In this document: positions 16,832-25,957 of the stretch, one piece after another
Layout of the letters: each line of letters begins with the position of its first letter
How positions within the stretch are numbered: the stretch's first letter is position 1
Assembly (NCBI GenBank): GCA_015056045.1
Contig: SVGZ01000001.1
Location: 1 to 64,000, forward strand
Length of the DNA: 64,000 nucleotides
Source of the DNA: Clostridiales bacterium
GTDB lineage: Bacteria; Bacillota; Clostridia; Christensenellales; Christensenellaceae
Direction of reading: 5' to 3'
The notes under the pieces: model-generated
What the model was told of the DNA's origin: nothing
The model's input: only the letters and a program-made list of their open reading frames with translations
The model's database searches: none
Made by a program: the position numbers and the translations under genes

Positions 16832-18454
16832 TTATAAGGGTGAGGTCATACCGCCGCCATAACGACCGGAAGACTGCAGCTTGTAGCCTTCCTTTTCCCA
16901 GATCGCAAGCCATTCCTTGAGCCTCCGCAGGAATTCTTCGTTTGTGCGTGTGCGGACGATCATGCTGATAAGCTGTTCGGTAACTTCGGTCGTGTTGCCG
17001 CTGGATAATACGCGCCTGATCGCAAAGACACCTTCAAGCTCCATTTTGGTAAGAAGCAGTTCTTCTCTTCTCGTTCCGGAGCGTGCGAGGTCGATCGCCG
17101 GGAAGATGCGCTTTTCGGAAAGTCTGCGGTCGAGATGCAGTTCCATATTGCCCGTACCCTTGAATTCTTCATAAATGATCTCATCCATACGGCTGCCCGT
17201 TTCAACAAGTGCCGTTGCGATGATGGTAAGGCTTCCACCGCCTTCGATATTTCTCGCAGCACCGAGGAAACGCTTCGGTTTATAGAGCGAGCTCGGGTCA
17301 AGACCGCCGGAAAGCGTTCTGCCCGATGGCGGAACCGTCAGGTTATAGGCTCTGGCAAGTCTTGTGAGAGAGTCGAGAAGGATGACAACGTCTTTGCCGT
17401 GTTCAACGAGTCTCTTTGCGCGTTCAATGACCATTTCCGAAACACGAACGTGATTTTCGGGCTTTTCATCGAATGTCGAATAGACGACCTCTGCGTGCGT
17501 TGTGCGCTGCATATCGGTAACTTCTTCGGGGCGTTCATCGATAAGCAGAACCATCAAGGCAACTTCGGGGTAATTGCGCGTGATGCTGTTTGCAATCTTT
17601 TTGAGCATGATCGTTTTACCGGCTTTCGGCGGAGCAACGACAAGACCTCTCTGGCCTTTGCCGATCGGCGAAACGAGGTCGATCAGTCTGATGGAAAGAT
17701 CGCGTGTGGTATTGGGGCTTTCGAGGCGGATGTGTTCCGTCGGGTAAATCGGGACGAGTGTCTCGAAAGGTTTTCTGTTCATGCAGTTTTCAACGGGTTC
17801 ATCGTTGATCGATTCGATATAGAGCATCGCGACAAGGCGTTCGCCGTCTTTGGAAGGTCTTGTCTTGCCCATGACCTTATCGCCTGTGCGGAGCTTGAAT
17901 TTGCGGATCTGCGCCATGGAGATATAGACATCTTTTTCTCCGGGCAGGTAATTTTCGGAACGCAAAAATCCGTAGCCATCCTGATGCACTTCGAGGATAC
18001 CGACAGCATCCTGGCAATCGCCGCTGGCAAGGAGTTCCCGAAGAGCATCGGTGATCTCGTTCGGGTCTTCTTCTTCCTCTTCTTCGGGTTCCTGAATAAT
18101 GGTCTGCTCTTCACCTTCCTGCGTCCAGATCTCGCCGTCAAATTCCTCTTCACTGCCCATAGTGATCGCCATTTCCTCTTCGCTGGCATAAAAAGCAGGG
18201 TCATGTTCAAAAGAACCCGAAGCATCGCTGAAAGCTTCCTCGATCGTTTCCGTATCAAAGATCTCTGACGTTTCGTAGCTTTCGCTGAAGCCTTCCGGTT
18301 CTTCCGGTGTTTGTGGTTCAGCCTGCGCAGAAAGCTCACGAAGCTTATCCAAAAGCTCCCCTTTTTTGAAAGTCGTTACGGATTTTATCCCTGCGGCTTT
18401 GGCAATGACGCGCAGGTCTGCAAGGCTTTTCTTCTGCAAAAGGTCGAAATCCAT
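16832..18454 (-). CDS. rho: Transcription termination factor Rho
   Basis: A 540-residue RNA-dependent helicase that terminates transcription. It has an N-terminal Rho-N/SAP-like segment (about 1-45), an acidic insert of about 90 residues rich in Glu, an OSB-type RNA-binding domain (G-Y-G-F-L-R-S about 165), and the RecA-like core with Walker A (P-P-K-A-G-K-T) and V-V-I-L-L-D-S-L. The acidic insert makes it longer than the Escherichia coli protein. The ATG at 18454 follows GGAGG; the in-frame TTG four codons upstream is part of that site. A leader of about 235 nt precedes it. Confidence 0.96.
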   Translation of the reverse strand: MDFDLLQKKSLADLRVIAKAAGIKSVTTFKKGELLDKLRELSAQAEPQTPEEPEGFSESYETSEIFDTETIEEAFSDASGSFEHDPAFYASEEEMAITMGSEEEFDGEIWTQEGEEQTIIQEPEEEEEEDPNEITDALRELLASGDCQDAVGILEVHQDGYGFLRSENYLPGEKDVYISMAQIRKFKLRTGDKVMGKTRPSKDGERLVAMLYIESINDEPVENCMNRKPFETLVPIYPTEHIRLESPNTTRDLSIRLIDLVSPIGKGQRGLVVAPPKAGKTIMLKKIANSITRNYPEVALMVLLIDERPEEVTDMQRTTHAEVVYSTFDEKPENHVRVSEMVIERAKRLVEHGKDVVILLDSLTRLARAYNLTVPPSGRTLSGGLDPSSLYKPKRFLGAARNIEGGGSLTIIATALVETGSRMDEIIYEEFKGTGNMELHLDRRLSEKRIFPAIDLARSGTRREELLLTKMELEGVFAIRRVLSSGNTTEVTEQLISMIVRTRTNEEFLRRLKEWLAIWEKEGYKLQSSGRYGGGMTSPL

Positions 18455-18532
18455 GTTTTCCTCCAATAAAAATTCTCCGGGCTGCCAAATTTTAAAAAAT
18501 GCAGCCGCAAACTGTTTGATATGTTTATTAAA

Positions 18533-18546
18533 GCGCCATTTGGCGC
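18533..18546 (-). promoter_or_regulatory. GC-rich palindrome in the rho leader
   Basis: GCGCCA and TGGCGC form a perfect inverted repeat with a 2-bp centre, inside the long rho leader and about 80 bp before the start codon. It could be a leader hairpin used in autoregulation of rho or a protein-binding site; I see nothing that decides between them. Confidence 0.35.
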
Positions 18547-18695
18547 ATGATCAACAAAAACGGGAAATGCGGAAAAAAGGGATGGCAAGGGCTGCCGTTT
18601 TCCGCTAAAAAAGGTGATTCCTGCCCCAATAGAGTAACAAAAAGAAGCACTGCTTCAAAAACATCTTAAACAGAAATCATAGAAAGTATGCTAAT

Positions 18696-18724
18696 ATTAT
18701 CCACAAACGAGCCTGTTTTGTCAA
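18696..18724 (-). promoter_or_regulatory. rho: Promoter of rho
   Basis: On the minus strand TTGACA (18724-18719) and GATAAT (18701-18696) are 17 bp apart. Transcription would start near 18689, leaving a leader of about 235 nt. Apart from this promoter, the leader palindrome and the acyltransferase promoter, the 18467-18898 interval shows nothing. Confidence 0.8.
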
Positions 18725-18825
18725 TCATATTTTAGCAAAATCGGGCTTTTTTTATACCAAAAAACAGAAATATTTTACCCTATATTTTTGTTGCTTCATT
18801 TCAACAGTTTAAGCACGGATTATCA

Positions 18826-18854
18826 TTGACATATTATTTGCATGGTTTTATACT
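18826..18854 (+). promoter_or_regulatory. Promoter of the acyltransferase gene
   Basis: TTGACA (18826-18831) and TATACT (18849-18854) are separated by 17 bp. Confidence 0.88.
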
Positions 18855-18898
18855 TAAAACCATATAAACTCATCAAGACAAAACATAAGGAGTTTTTT

Positions 18899-20035
18899 AT
18901 GGAAAAAGTTGAAACACCCGCAAAAAAAGCCCGTGATCCATTTTGGGATATTATGAAGGGCATCGGTGCACTTTGCATCGTTGCAGGGCATGCGGCATGG
19001 AACCTCGTCGGTACCTATGTCTATACCTTCCATCTGGCAATTTTCTTCTTCATCGGCGGTGCACTTTTTAAACCCGAACACGCAAAAGATCCGTGGAAAT
19101 ACCTTGGCAGCCGTTTTAAAAATATGTACGGCAAATATGTCATGTATTCCTTCATCTATATCTTCCTGCATAATACCTTTATCGGCTGGGGACTCTATTC
19201 CTCCGGCGGTCAGTGGGGAATGCAGCCCTATACAATAAACGACCTGCTGACAAACCTTTATAATGCGCTGCTCTTCGGCACAAACGAAACCCTTCTTGAA
19301 GCACTCTGGTTCGTCATCACGCTGCTGATGGCAATGTGCATCTTCTGCTTCGTTCAGCACTATCTTGGAAAGATCAAAAATAAGATCGCAAACAACATCA
19401 TCTCCGTCATCGTATATCTGGCGATCGCCTATATCGGCACCTATATCGAAATGCAGGATCTGCAGTTCACAGAGCGAACACAGTGCGTCCTTATGATGGT
19501 TCCGCTCGTATGGCTCGGCTTCAAATACCGCGAATATCAGCATGTTTTGGGCAAATTCGTCAAATGGTGGGCGATCCTTCCCTTTGCGCTCTTAAACTAC
19601 TTTGCGCTGAAGTGGACAGGCACAAACATTGACCTTTCCAAAAACATGATTATCTCTCCCATTTGGTTCTATGTTCTTTCCCTTTCGGGAACCTATATGT
19701 GCATGGGCTTATCCCAGCTCATCAACAAATGGAAAGTCAGCCGCTGGTGCTTTGCCAAAATGGGCGAATACAGCTTTGAGATCATGGCGCTCCACTTCAC
19801 AGCCTTCAAAGTCGTTATCTGGCTCTATGATACGCTGAAAGGCGCAACAGCTTTCCTCAAAGTTGACCTGCAGAGCTTCCCGACAATGGCAGGCGACCGT
19901 TTCTGGTATTACTATATCCCCGCAGGCGTTATTTTGCCGATCGCATTTGTCGGCGGTCTGCGCTGGCTGCGGAAGAAGATCTTCTCCATCGACCTTGGCA
20001 AGATCTTAAAGAAAAACGACAAACTTGCCGCATAA
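18899..20035 (+). CDS. Membrane acyltransferase (AT3 family)
   Basis: A 378-residue integral membrane protein with about ten membrane segments. The N-terminal block D-I-M-K-G-I-G-A-L-C-I-V-A-G-H-A carries the His typical of acyltransferase-3/OafA-type O-acetylases, as in fucose 4-O-acetylase-like proteins. These move acyl groups onto extracellular sugars, but the acceptor here is unknown. The ATG at 18899 has an AAGGAG site; the frame opens upstream but without one. It is a single-gene unit with its own promoter and terminator. Confidence 0.88.
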   Translation: MEKVETPAKKARDPFWDIMKGIGALCIVAGHAAWNLVGTYVYTFHLAIFFFIGGALFKPEHAKDPWKYLGSRFKNMYGKYVMYSFIYIFLHNTFIGWGLYSSGGQWGMQPYTINDLLTNLYNALLFGTNETLLEALWFVITLLMAMCIFCFVQHYLGKIKNKIANNIISVIVYLAIAYIGTYIEMQDLQFTERTQCVLMMVPLVWLGFKYREYQHVLGKFVKWWAILPFALLNYFALKWTGTNIDLSKNMIISPIWFYVLSLSGTYMCMGLSQLINKWKVSRWCFAKMGEYSFEIMALHFTAFKVVIWLYDTLKGATAFLKVDLQSFPTMAGDRFWYYYIPAGVILPIAFVGGLRWLRKKIFSIDLGKILKKNDKLAA

Positions 20036-20072
20036 AAAATAAAAAGCATTTCGTGAACATGACATCTGAAAG

Positions 20073-20102
20073 CTCCGCTGAAAATTGCAGCGGAGTTTTT
20101 TT
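20073..20102 (+). terminator. Terminator of the acyltransferase gene
   Basis: A perfect 8-bp stem (CTCCGCTG/CAGCGGAG) with a 7-nt loop is followed by seven T residues. Confidence 0.92.
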
Positions 20103-20192
20103 CTATCCCGCAAAGCATGTAAAAAGCCATATCAAACATCCACTATGTACAATGTGCATAAAAGGGTCGTTTGTTTTTTTGGTAAGCATTAC

Positions 20193-20285
20193 TAAACAAA
20201 AAATTTAAAAAGTTATTGACAATGACTAAACTTTTTGTTTAAATATATCTGCAGAACGGTTTAGACAAAGTAAACTTTTAGTTTA
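20193..20285 (+). promoter_or_regulatory. Promoter and palindromic operators of the pot regulator operon
   Basis: Two perfect 15-bp palindromes, TAAACTTTTTGTTTA (20227-20241) and TAAACTTTTAGTTTA (20271-20285), share TAAAC/GTTTA arms; a weaker copy with ATTTA as right arm is at 20193-20207. A TTGACA at 20216-20221 lies directly left of the first palindrome, with a weak -10 near 20239-20244, so a bound repressor would cover the promoter. The XRE-cupin protein encoded just downstream is the obvious candidate to bind here. Confidence 0.75.
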
Positions 20286-20343
20286 AAATATACCAGCAGC
20301 AAGGACAGGAAGACCGGGTTTTGCCCGGAAGGAGTTTCTTATT

Positions 20344-20877
20344 ATGCAAATCGGTAAAAAAATACACAGGCTTCGCCTCCAGCGCGGCCTTACACAACAG
20401 GAGCTTGCAGACCGCTGCGAGCTTTCCAAGGGCTTCATATCGCAGCTCGAGCGTGACCTGACCTCACCTTCGATCGCAACTCTGGCGGATATCCTCGAAT
20501 GTCTGGGGACGACTCTCTCTGAATTTTTCATGGAAACTGCCGATGAAAAGGTCGTTTTTTCCGATGAAGATATGTTCATCAAGGAAGAAGACGGCAGCGA
20601 GATCCTCTGGCTTGTTCCCAATGCACAGAAAAATGCGATCGAACCGATCATCGTGACGATCGAACCGGGCTGTACTTCCAAAAAAGACACCCCGCATGAA
20701 GGTGAAGAATTCGGCTATATCCTTTCCGGCAGCGGCAATCTCGTTTTGGGCGACAGAAGCTATAAATTGAAAAAAGGCAATTCTTTCTATTATTATGCAA
20801 AAGTGCCGCACTACATCGAAAACAAAGGCAAAACAGCACTCAAAGTGATCTGGATCTCAACGCCGCCCAACTTTTAA
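20344..20877 (+). CDS. XRE-cupin regulator of the polyamine transport operon
   Basis: A 177-residue regulator with an N-terminal helix-turn-helix (residues 6-60, L-R-L-Q-R-G-L-T-Q-Q-E-L-A) and a C-terminal cupin (about 105-175, P-H-E-G-E-E-F-G-Y-I-L-S-G-S-G and the P-H-Y-I-E-N-K-G end). The architecture matches PuuR-type regulators that respond to polyamines. It is the first gene of the potABCD cluster, 21 bp before potA, and has palindromic sites in its own promoter. That suggests autoregulation and polyamine control of the whole unit. Confidence 0.92.
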   Translation: MQIGKKIHRLRLQRGLTQQELADRCELSKGFISQLERDLTSPSIATLADILECLGTTLSEFFMETADEKVVFSDEDMFIKEEDGSEILWLVPNAQKNAIEPIIVTIEPGCTSKKDTPHEGEEFGYILSGSGNLVLGDRSYKLKKGNSFYYYAKVPHYIENKGKTALKVIWISTPPNF

Positions 20878-20898
20878 AATATCAGGAGAACGTTCATC

Positions 20899-21969
20899 AT
20901 GGAAAAAAAGGAACCTCTTATCTTATTCAAAAATATTTTCAAAGACTTCGATGGTGTTGAAGTCCTCAACAATATCAACTTTTATATCAAGAAAAACGAA
21001 TTTTTAACACTTTTAGGGCCTTCCGGCTGCGGGAAAACGACGCTTCTCCGTCTTCTTGGCGGTTTTGAAACGCCTTCGAGCGGCGATATCCTTTTTGAAG
21101 GCAAATCCATCGTCAGCCTTCCGCCTTATAAGCGCAGACTCAACACGGTTTTTCAGCGCTATGCACTTTTCCCGCATCTGAATGTTGAGGAAAACATCGC
21201 TTTCGGCCTCAACATCCGCAAAGTCGATAAAAAGACGATCAAAAAGAAAGTCGGCGATATGCTTTCCCTTGTCGGTCTTTCCGGCTATGAAAAACGCTCC
21301 ATCGATACGCTTTCCGGCGGTCAGATGCAGCGAATCGCCATTGCAAGGGCACTCGTCAACGAACCCGAAGTCCTTCTTTTAGATGAACCCCTTGGCGCAC
21401 TTGACCTCAAATTCAGAAAAGACATGCAGCTCGAGCTCAAGAGAATGCAGCAGCAGCTCGGCATTACCTTTGTCTACGTCACGCACGATCAGGAAGAAGC
21501 CATGACCATGTCCGATACGATCGCCGTTATCGATAAGGGTATGATCCAGCAGATCGGCACACCCGAAGACATCTACAACGAACCGAAAAACAGCTTCGTT
21601 GCGGACTTCATCGGCGAAAGCAACATCCTCGACGGCAGAATGAAAGGCGACTACCGTGCATACTTCTGCGGACGCGAATTTGAATGTCTCGACAGAGGTT
21701 TCGGCGATAATGAATCCATCAAGGTCGTTATCCGACCGGAAGACGTCGATATCGTTCCCGAAACGGAAGGCATGCTCAGGGGAACCGTTCATTCCGTTAT
21801 CTTCATGGGCGTTCACTATGATACGCGCGTTTTAACAGACGACGGCACAGAGCTCATCATCCACACCACGCAGAAAACAACACCCGGTTCACGCATCGGT
21901 ATTTCGATGGGTCCGGACGATATCCACATCATGGAACGCAGCATCTACGATGCTCCCGTTATCGCATAA
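20899..21969 (+). CDS. potA: Spermidine/putrescine ABC transporter, ATP-binding subunit
   Basis: A 356-residue ATPase that energises polyamine uptake. Walker A (G-P-S-G-C-G-K-T-T), the Q-loop, signature L-S-G-G-Q-M-Q-R, Walker B with [11 protein letters not shown] and the H-loop V-T-H-D-Q-E-E-A are all intact. The C-terminal TOBE domain (about 275-350) contains [10 protein letters not shown]. It follows the XRE-cupin gene and precedes potB by 12 bp in a single operon. Confidence 0.96.
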   Translation: MEKKEPLILFKNIFKDFDGVEVLNNINFYIKKNEFLTLLGPSGCGKTTLLRLLGGFETPSSGDILFEGKSIVSLPPYKRRLNTVFQRYALFPHLNVEENIAFGLNIRKVDKKTIKKKVGDMLSLVGLSGYEKRSIDTLSGGQMQRIAIARALVNEPEVLLLDEPLGALDLKFRKDMQLELKRMQQQLGITFVYVTHDQEEAMTMSDTIAVIDKGMIQQIGTPEDIYNEPKNSFVADFIGESNILDGRMKGDYRAYFCGREFECLDRGFGDNESIKVVIRPEDVDIVPETEGMLRGTVHSVIFMGVHYDTRVLTDDGTELIIHTTQKTTPGSRIGISMGPDDIHIMERSIYDAPVIA

Positions 21970-21981
21970 AGAGGTTCAGCC

Positions 21982-22800
21982 ATGCAGAAAAAACATCTTA
22001 CGCTTCCCTATGTCGTCTGGATGTGCCTGTTTACGATCGTACCGCTTCTGCTCGTCTTCCTCTATGGCTTCACGACGACGAACGCATCGGGCGATATGCT
22101 CCTGACGATGGATAATATCATCAAGGTATTTTCCGCAGAAAACCTGAAAGTTCTTGGCCGTTCGCTTCTCTATGCGGCAATCACAACGATCATCTGCCTC
22201 ATCCTCGCATACCCGGCGGCATTGATCCTTGCCAAAAAGAAAGGCAGCGCATCTTTTATCAGCATGCTTTTCATCCTGCCGATGTGGATGAACTTCCTCC
22301 TGCGAACCTATGCCTGGAGGGCACTCCTCGAAACGACAGGTCCGATCAATATGTTTTTGGGACTTTTCGGGATCGAACCGCAGCAGTTCCTCTTTACGGA
22401 ATCTGCCGTCATATTGGGTCTTGTGTATAACTTCTTTCCCTTTATGCTGATGCCGATCCAGAACATCTGCGAAAAAATCCCCTACAGCTATACCGAAGCT
22501 GCCGAAGACCTCGGTGCAAACAAGCTCCAGACGCTCCTTCGCGTAACGCTTCCCTTAACAAAGCCCGGCATCATCACCGGCATCACGATGGTCTTCATGC
22601 CGACAGTCACGACCTTCATCATTTCAAGACTCCTCGGCGGCGGACAGTTTATGATGTACGGCGACCTGATCGAAAATCAGTTCATGCTCCTCAGAGACTG
22701 GAACTTCGGTTCGGCGCTTGCCGTTGTCATGATGGTCCTTCTTATCATCAGCATGGCGATCCTTCGCAAATACGATAAAGACGGAGACGCAGCATTATGA
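21982..22800 (+). CDS. potB: Spermidine/putrescine ABC transporter, permease subunit
   Basis: A 272-residue membrane protein with about six membrane segments and the cytoplasmic E-A-A loop (Y-T-E-A-A-E-D-L-G-A-N, about residues 170-180), which contacts PotA. It overlaps potC by four bases, the usual sign of translational coupling. Confidence 0.95.
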   Translation: MQKKHLTLPYVVWMCLFTIVPLLLVFLYGFTTTNASGDMLLTMDNIIKVFSAENLKVLGRSLLYAAITTIICLILAYPAALILAKKKGSASFISMLFILPMWMNFLLRTYAWRALLETTGPINMFLGLFGIEPQQFLFTESAVILGLVYNFFPFMLMPIQNICEKIPYSYTEAAEDLGANKLQTLLRVTLPLTKPGIITGITMVFMPTVTTFIISRLLGGGQFMMYGDLIENQFMLLRDWNFGSALAVVMMVLLIISMAILRKYDKDGDAAL

Positions 22801-23645
22801 AAAAGTTCATCAAGAATTCCTATATTTCGCTTCTGCTCCTCTTCCTCTATATCCCGATCCTTATGCTCATGGTCTTTTCCTTCAACGAAGGCAAGACGAT
22901 GTCCAAATGGACAGGATTTTCCCTCAAATGGTATGTGCAGCTCTTTAACGACCCAAACATCGCCGATGCACTTACCAATACCCTTTCGATCGCATTCCTT
23001 TCCGCGATTATCTCAACCATTATCGGTACTTTAGCAGCGATCGGCATCAACGAATGCAAAAAGAGCACGCAAAACCTTATTCTGAACTTCACCTATGTGC
23101 CGATGGTCAATGCCGATATCGTTACAGGCGTTTCGATGCTGCTGCTGTTCATTTTCCTCCGCATTCCCAGAGGATACGGAACGCTGCTCATCTCCCATAT
23201 CGCCTTCAACACGCCCTATGTTATCTTCAGCATTTTGCCGAGACTCAGGCAGCTTGACCCGCATCTGTATGAAGCGGCACTCGATATGGGTGCAACGCCG
23301 GTCTATGCGATCTGGAAAGTCACCATTCCGCAGCTGATGCCCAGCATCATCACGGGTGCAATCCTCGCCTTTACCATGTCTTTTGACGATTTCGTCATCA
23401 GCTTCTTCTCGACGCAGGGCATGGTCAACAACCTGCCGATCTACATCTACTCGATGGCAAAAGTCGGCATCAACCCGAAGATCAACGCACTTTCCGTCAT
23501 CATGTTCCTCTGCGTCATGACGCTGCTCGTCATCACAAACCTCCGCAGCATGCGCGCAGATAAACAGGCAAAAAAGAACCGTCAACTCGCTAACCGCAGC
23601 GAAACAAGACACAAATTCAGCTTAAAGAGGGAAACAACCTCATAA
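22797..23645 (+). CDS. potC: Spermidine/putrescine ABC transporter, permease subunit
   Basis: A 282-residue second permease with about six membrane segments and the E-A-A motif (L-Y-E-A-A-L-D-M-G-A-T, about residues 156-166). It starts inside the potB stop codon and ends with a basic tail rich in Lys and Arg. It is paired with PotB in the inner-membrane channel. Confidence 0.95.
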   Translation: MKKFIKNSYISLLLLFLYIPILMLMVFSFNEGKTMSKWTGFSLKWYVQLFNDPNIADALTNTLSIAFLSAIISTIIGTLAAIGINECKKSTQNLILNFTYVPMVNADIVTGVSMLLLFIFLRIPRGYGTLLISHIAFNTPYVIFSILPRLRQLDPHLYEAALDMGATPVYAIWKVTIPQLMPSIITGAILAFTMSFDDFVISFFSTQGMVNNLPIYIYSMAKVGINPKINALSVIMFLCVMTLLVITNLRSMRADKQAKKNRQLANRSETRHKFSLKRETTS

Positions 23646-23676
23646 AAAATATCATCTATTTTAAGGAGAAATCAAC

Positions 23677-24720
23677 ATGAAAAAAGCACTTTCACTCGTA
23701 TTGGTGGTGATTCTGACCATTGTTCTTTGCCTTACCGGCTGCAGCGGTAAGGAAAAAAAGATCGTCGTCAACTTCCTCAACTGGGGCGAATATATGGACC
23801 CGGATGTCGTTAATGAATTTAACGCTATGCAGGATGAAATTGAGATCGTATGCAAATACACGACCTCCAACGAAGAAATGTACGCACTTTGCTCCACAGA
23901 AGGCAGCGAGATCGACATCATCGTTCCTTCCGACTACATGGTCGAAAGAATGATCAAAGAAGGTCTTCTTGCCAAAATGGATTACAAAGGCATGGAAAAC
24001 TACGAAAACATCAAGGCTTATTCCGAAAGCCGCACCTTTGACCCGAACAGCGAATATTCCGTTCCCTTCATGTGCGGAACCTTGGGCATCGTATACAACA
24101 CAAAGCTTGTTGACGATGAAGTAAAGAGCTGGGATATCCTTTGGGATGAAAAATATTCCGGCAAGATCATGATGTATTCTTCCATCCGCGATACGATGGC
24201 AGTTGCTCTTTCCAGACTTGGATACGATATTAATTCCACAAACCCCGAAGAAATCAAGGAAGCCGGCGCTACACTCATGGAACAGCGTCCTCTCGTTCTG
24301 GCATACGGCACCGATGATATTAAAACCAGTATGGTCGGCGGCGCAGTTGCACTCGCAATGGATTATTCCGGCGGTGCTGCGGCAGCTATCATGGAAAACC
24401 CCGATCTCTCCTATGTCGTTCCGGAAGAAGGCAGCAACGTTTGGGTAGATAACCTTGTTATCCTTGAAAACTCCGACGTCAAAGAAGCAGCCATGACCTT
24501 TATCAACTACCTCATGGATACGGAAATTTCCGCCCGCAACGTTGAATACATCGGCTATTCCAGCCCGGACCCGAAGGCAATGGAACTCGTCAGCGAAGAA
24601 CTCCAGAGCAACCCGGCGCTTTATGTCACCGATGATATGGTCGCACGCTGCAAATACTTTGTCGATCTTGGCGATGCACTTTCCTACTACAATGATGAAT
24701 GGATGAAGATCTTCGCCTAA
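23677..24720 (+). CDS. potD: Spermidine/putrescine-binding lipoprotein
   Basis: A 347-residue extracellular solute-binding protein. The signal peptide ends in the lipobox L-T-G-C at about residue 16-19, so it is membrane-anchored as expected in a Gram-positive cell. The mature start V-N-F-L-N-W-G-E-Y-M-D-P matches PotD/PotF-type proteins. It closes the operon, 31 bp after potC with an AAGGAG site. A structured tandem repeat begins at its stop codon. Confidence 0.95.
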   Translation: MKKALSLVLVVILTIVLCLTGCSGKEKKIVVNFLNWGEYMDPDVVNEFNAMQDEIEIVCKYTTSNEEMYALCSTEGSEIDIIVPSDYMVERMIKEGLLAKMDYKGMENYENIKAYSESRTFDPNSEYSVPFMCGTLGIVYNTKLVDDEVKSWDILWDEKYSGKIMMYSSIRDTMAVALSRLGYDINSTNPEEIKEAGATLMEQRPLVLAYGTDDIKTSMVGGAVALAMDYSGGAAAAIMENPDLSYVVPEEGSNVWVDNLVILENSDVKEAAMTFINYLMDTEISARNVEYIGYSSPDPKAMELVSEELQSNPALYVTDDMVARCKYFVDLGDALSYYNDEWMKIFA

Positions 24721-25045
24721 CGAGCCAAATGCTCGGCGAATTTTCAATGATAGAGATTGATCGTTGAGAATTTGGTAACCTGAAATCGATAATTCCGTCT
24801 TAATACGGGCTTGCATGGCAAGCCCTTTTTGAAACCTAAACAGCCAAATGCTCGGCGAATTTTCAGTGGCAGAGATTGATCGCTGAAAATACATAACCTG
24901 AAATCGATAATTCTGTCTTAATATGGGCTTGCATAGCAAGCCCTTTTTGAAACCTAAGCAGCCAAATGCTGTGCGATTTTTCAATGGTAAAGATTTATCG
25001 TTGAGAATACATAACCTGAAATCAATAGTATAATCTGATAAGCAA
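24719..25045 (+). repeat. 119-bp structured tandem repeat after potD
   Basis: Three units start at about 24724, 24843 and 24961; the last is partial. Each has GCCAAATGCT, then a stem ATTTTCARTG/CGYTGA(A/G)AAT around AGAGATTGAT, then CCTGAAATCGATAATTC. The first two units end with a terminator hairpin (GGGCTTGC/GCAAGCCC plus five T) at 24807-24830 and 24925-24948. The G-C pair of the first stem in unit 2 is an A-T pair in unit 1, a compensatory change. It probably terminates the pot operon. The rest of the interval to 25135 is AT-rich with no gene seen. Confidence 0.88.
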
Positions 25046-25135
25046 TCAGTAAATTTCCTGTTTTTCTTCATAAAAAAAGGATTTTCAGCATTAAACGGCG
25101 AATTAATAAACAGAACGAAAAAAGAGGAAAATTCT

Positions 25136-25882
25136 ATGTTAAAACGGACTTTTATTTTGATTCTTGCGTTTCTTCTTATCAGCTCTTTTTCCTGTGCGGT
25201 AAAAGAAGCGGAAGAACAGCCGAGCATTACGCCAATCCTTGAAACGCCTGCGCCGACGCCGGAAGCAAGTATCGACTATTCAAGTACAGACTGGGATGAT
25301 TGGGGACATCCTTTCGATAGGAGTTATTCGGGAGAAATCGAAATTTCACCGACAGTTATGCATTTTTTGAAAGAAGGCAGCACAGAGAGGAAGAAAATTT
25401 ATATTAATGTATGGTATTCTGACCCGATCTTCAGCTATAAAGGACTCACCTTTGAAGATATCAATATTCTTCCTGCATACGGCTATCGGACAAACTATAG
25501 TTTCTACCATAATTGGGAAAAAGAACTCAGCGAAGAATACCCCGATTATTATGCATGGGTTGCCGAAACACAAGGGGAAGAACTGCTCCAAGACCTGCGC
25601 TTTATTGAAGAATGGATGCGTGAAAAGAAGAAATGGGAAGAAGAACTGGAAAAAGAAAAACCCTTGCGTGAATGGCGTGAGGATATGATAGCGCATGAAT
25701 ACAAGCGGATCGATGCGCTTTACGGCCTCGAATATGACGCAGAACACGATGAATATTTTGGCTATTTCACCGCAGAGGAACTCCTGAATTTCCGATTCCG
25801 TTCCTGTACAGGATATGTTATAAGAACCGATCCTTCCGAGTCCATACTTGATAATGAGTCTCTCATCCTAATGGATCCATAA
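25136..25882 (+). CDS. Lipoprotein of unknown function
   Basis: A 248-residue protein with a hydrophobic signal peptide and lipobox-like S-F-S-C near residue 20, a short Pro/Thr/Glu-rich linker, and a body rich in Trp, Tyr, Glu and Lys, including a charged helix around residues 150-185. No known domain was recognised. A GAGGA ribosome site precedes the ATG. Composition and the C-terminal T-A-E-E-L-L motif recall the lipoprotein at 7469-8866; they may be distant paralogues. Confidence 0.75.
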   Translation: MLKRTFILILAFLLISSFSCAVKEAEEQPSITPILETPAPTPEASIDYSSTDWDDWGHPFDRSYSGEIEISPTVMHFLKEGSTERKKIYINVWYSDPIFSYKGLTFEDINILPAYGYRTNYSFYHNWEKELSEEYPDYYAWVAETQGEELLQDLRFIEEWMREKKKWEEELEKEKPLREWREDMIAHEYKRIDALYGLEYDAEHDEYFGYFTAEELLNFRFRSCTGYVIRTDPSESILDNESLILMDP

Positions 25883-25915
25883 GAAATTCAACTTATTTTT
25901 CTTCATATCCGCATA

Positions 25916-25944
25916 CAAAAAAGGCAGCTTTGCGTTGCCTTTTC
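25916..25944. terminator. Bidirectional terminator between convergent genes
   Basis: AAAAGGCA pairs with TGCCTTTT around a 9-nt loop, between the lipoprotein gene and the converging peptidase gene. Confidence 0.8.
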
Positions 25945-25957
25945 TTATAAGTAAAAA

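Noticed and set aside
23692-25227. 511-codon minus-strand frame opposite potD and the repeat array
   Set aside because: Shadow of potD and of the repeats; composition is not protein-like and there is no start signal.
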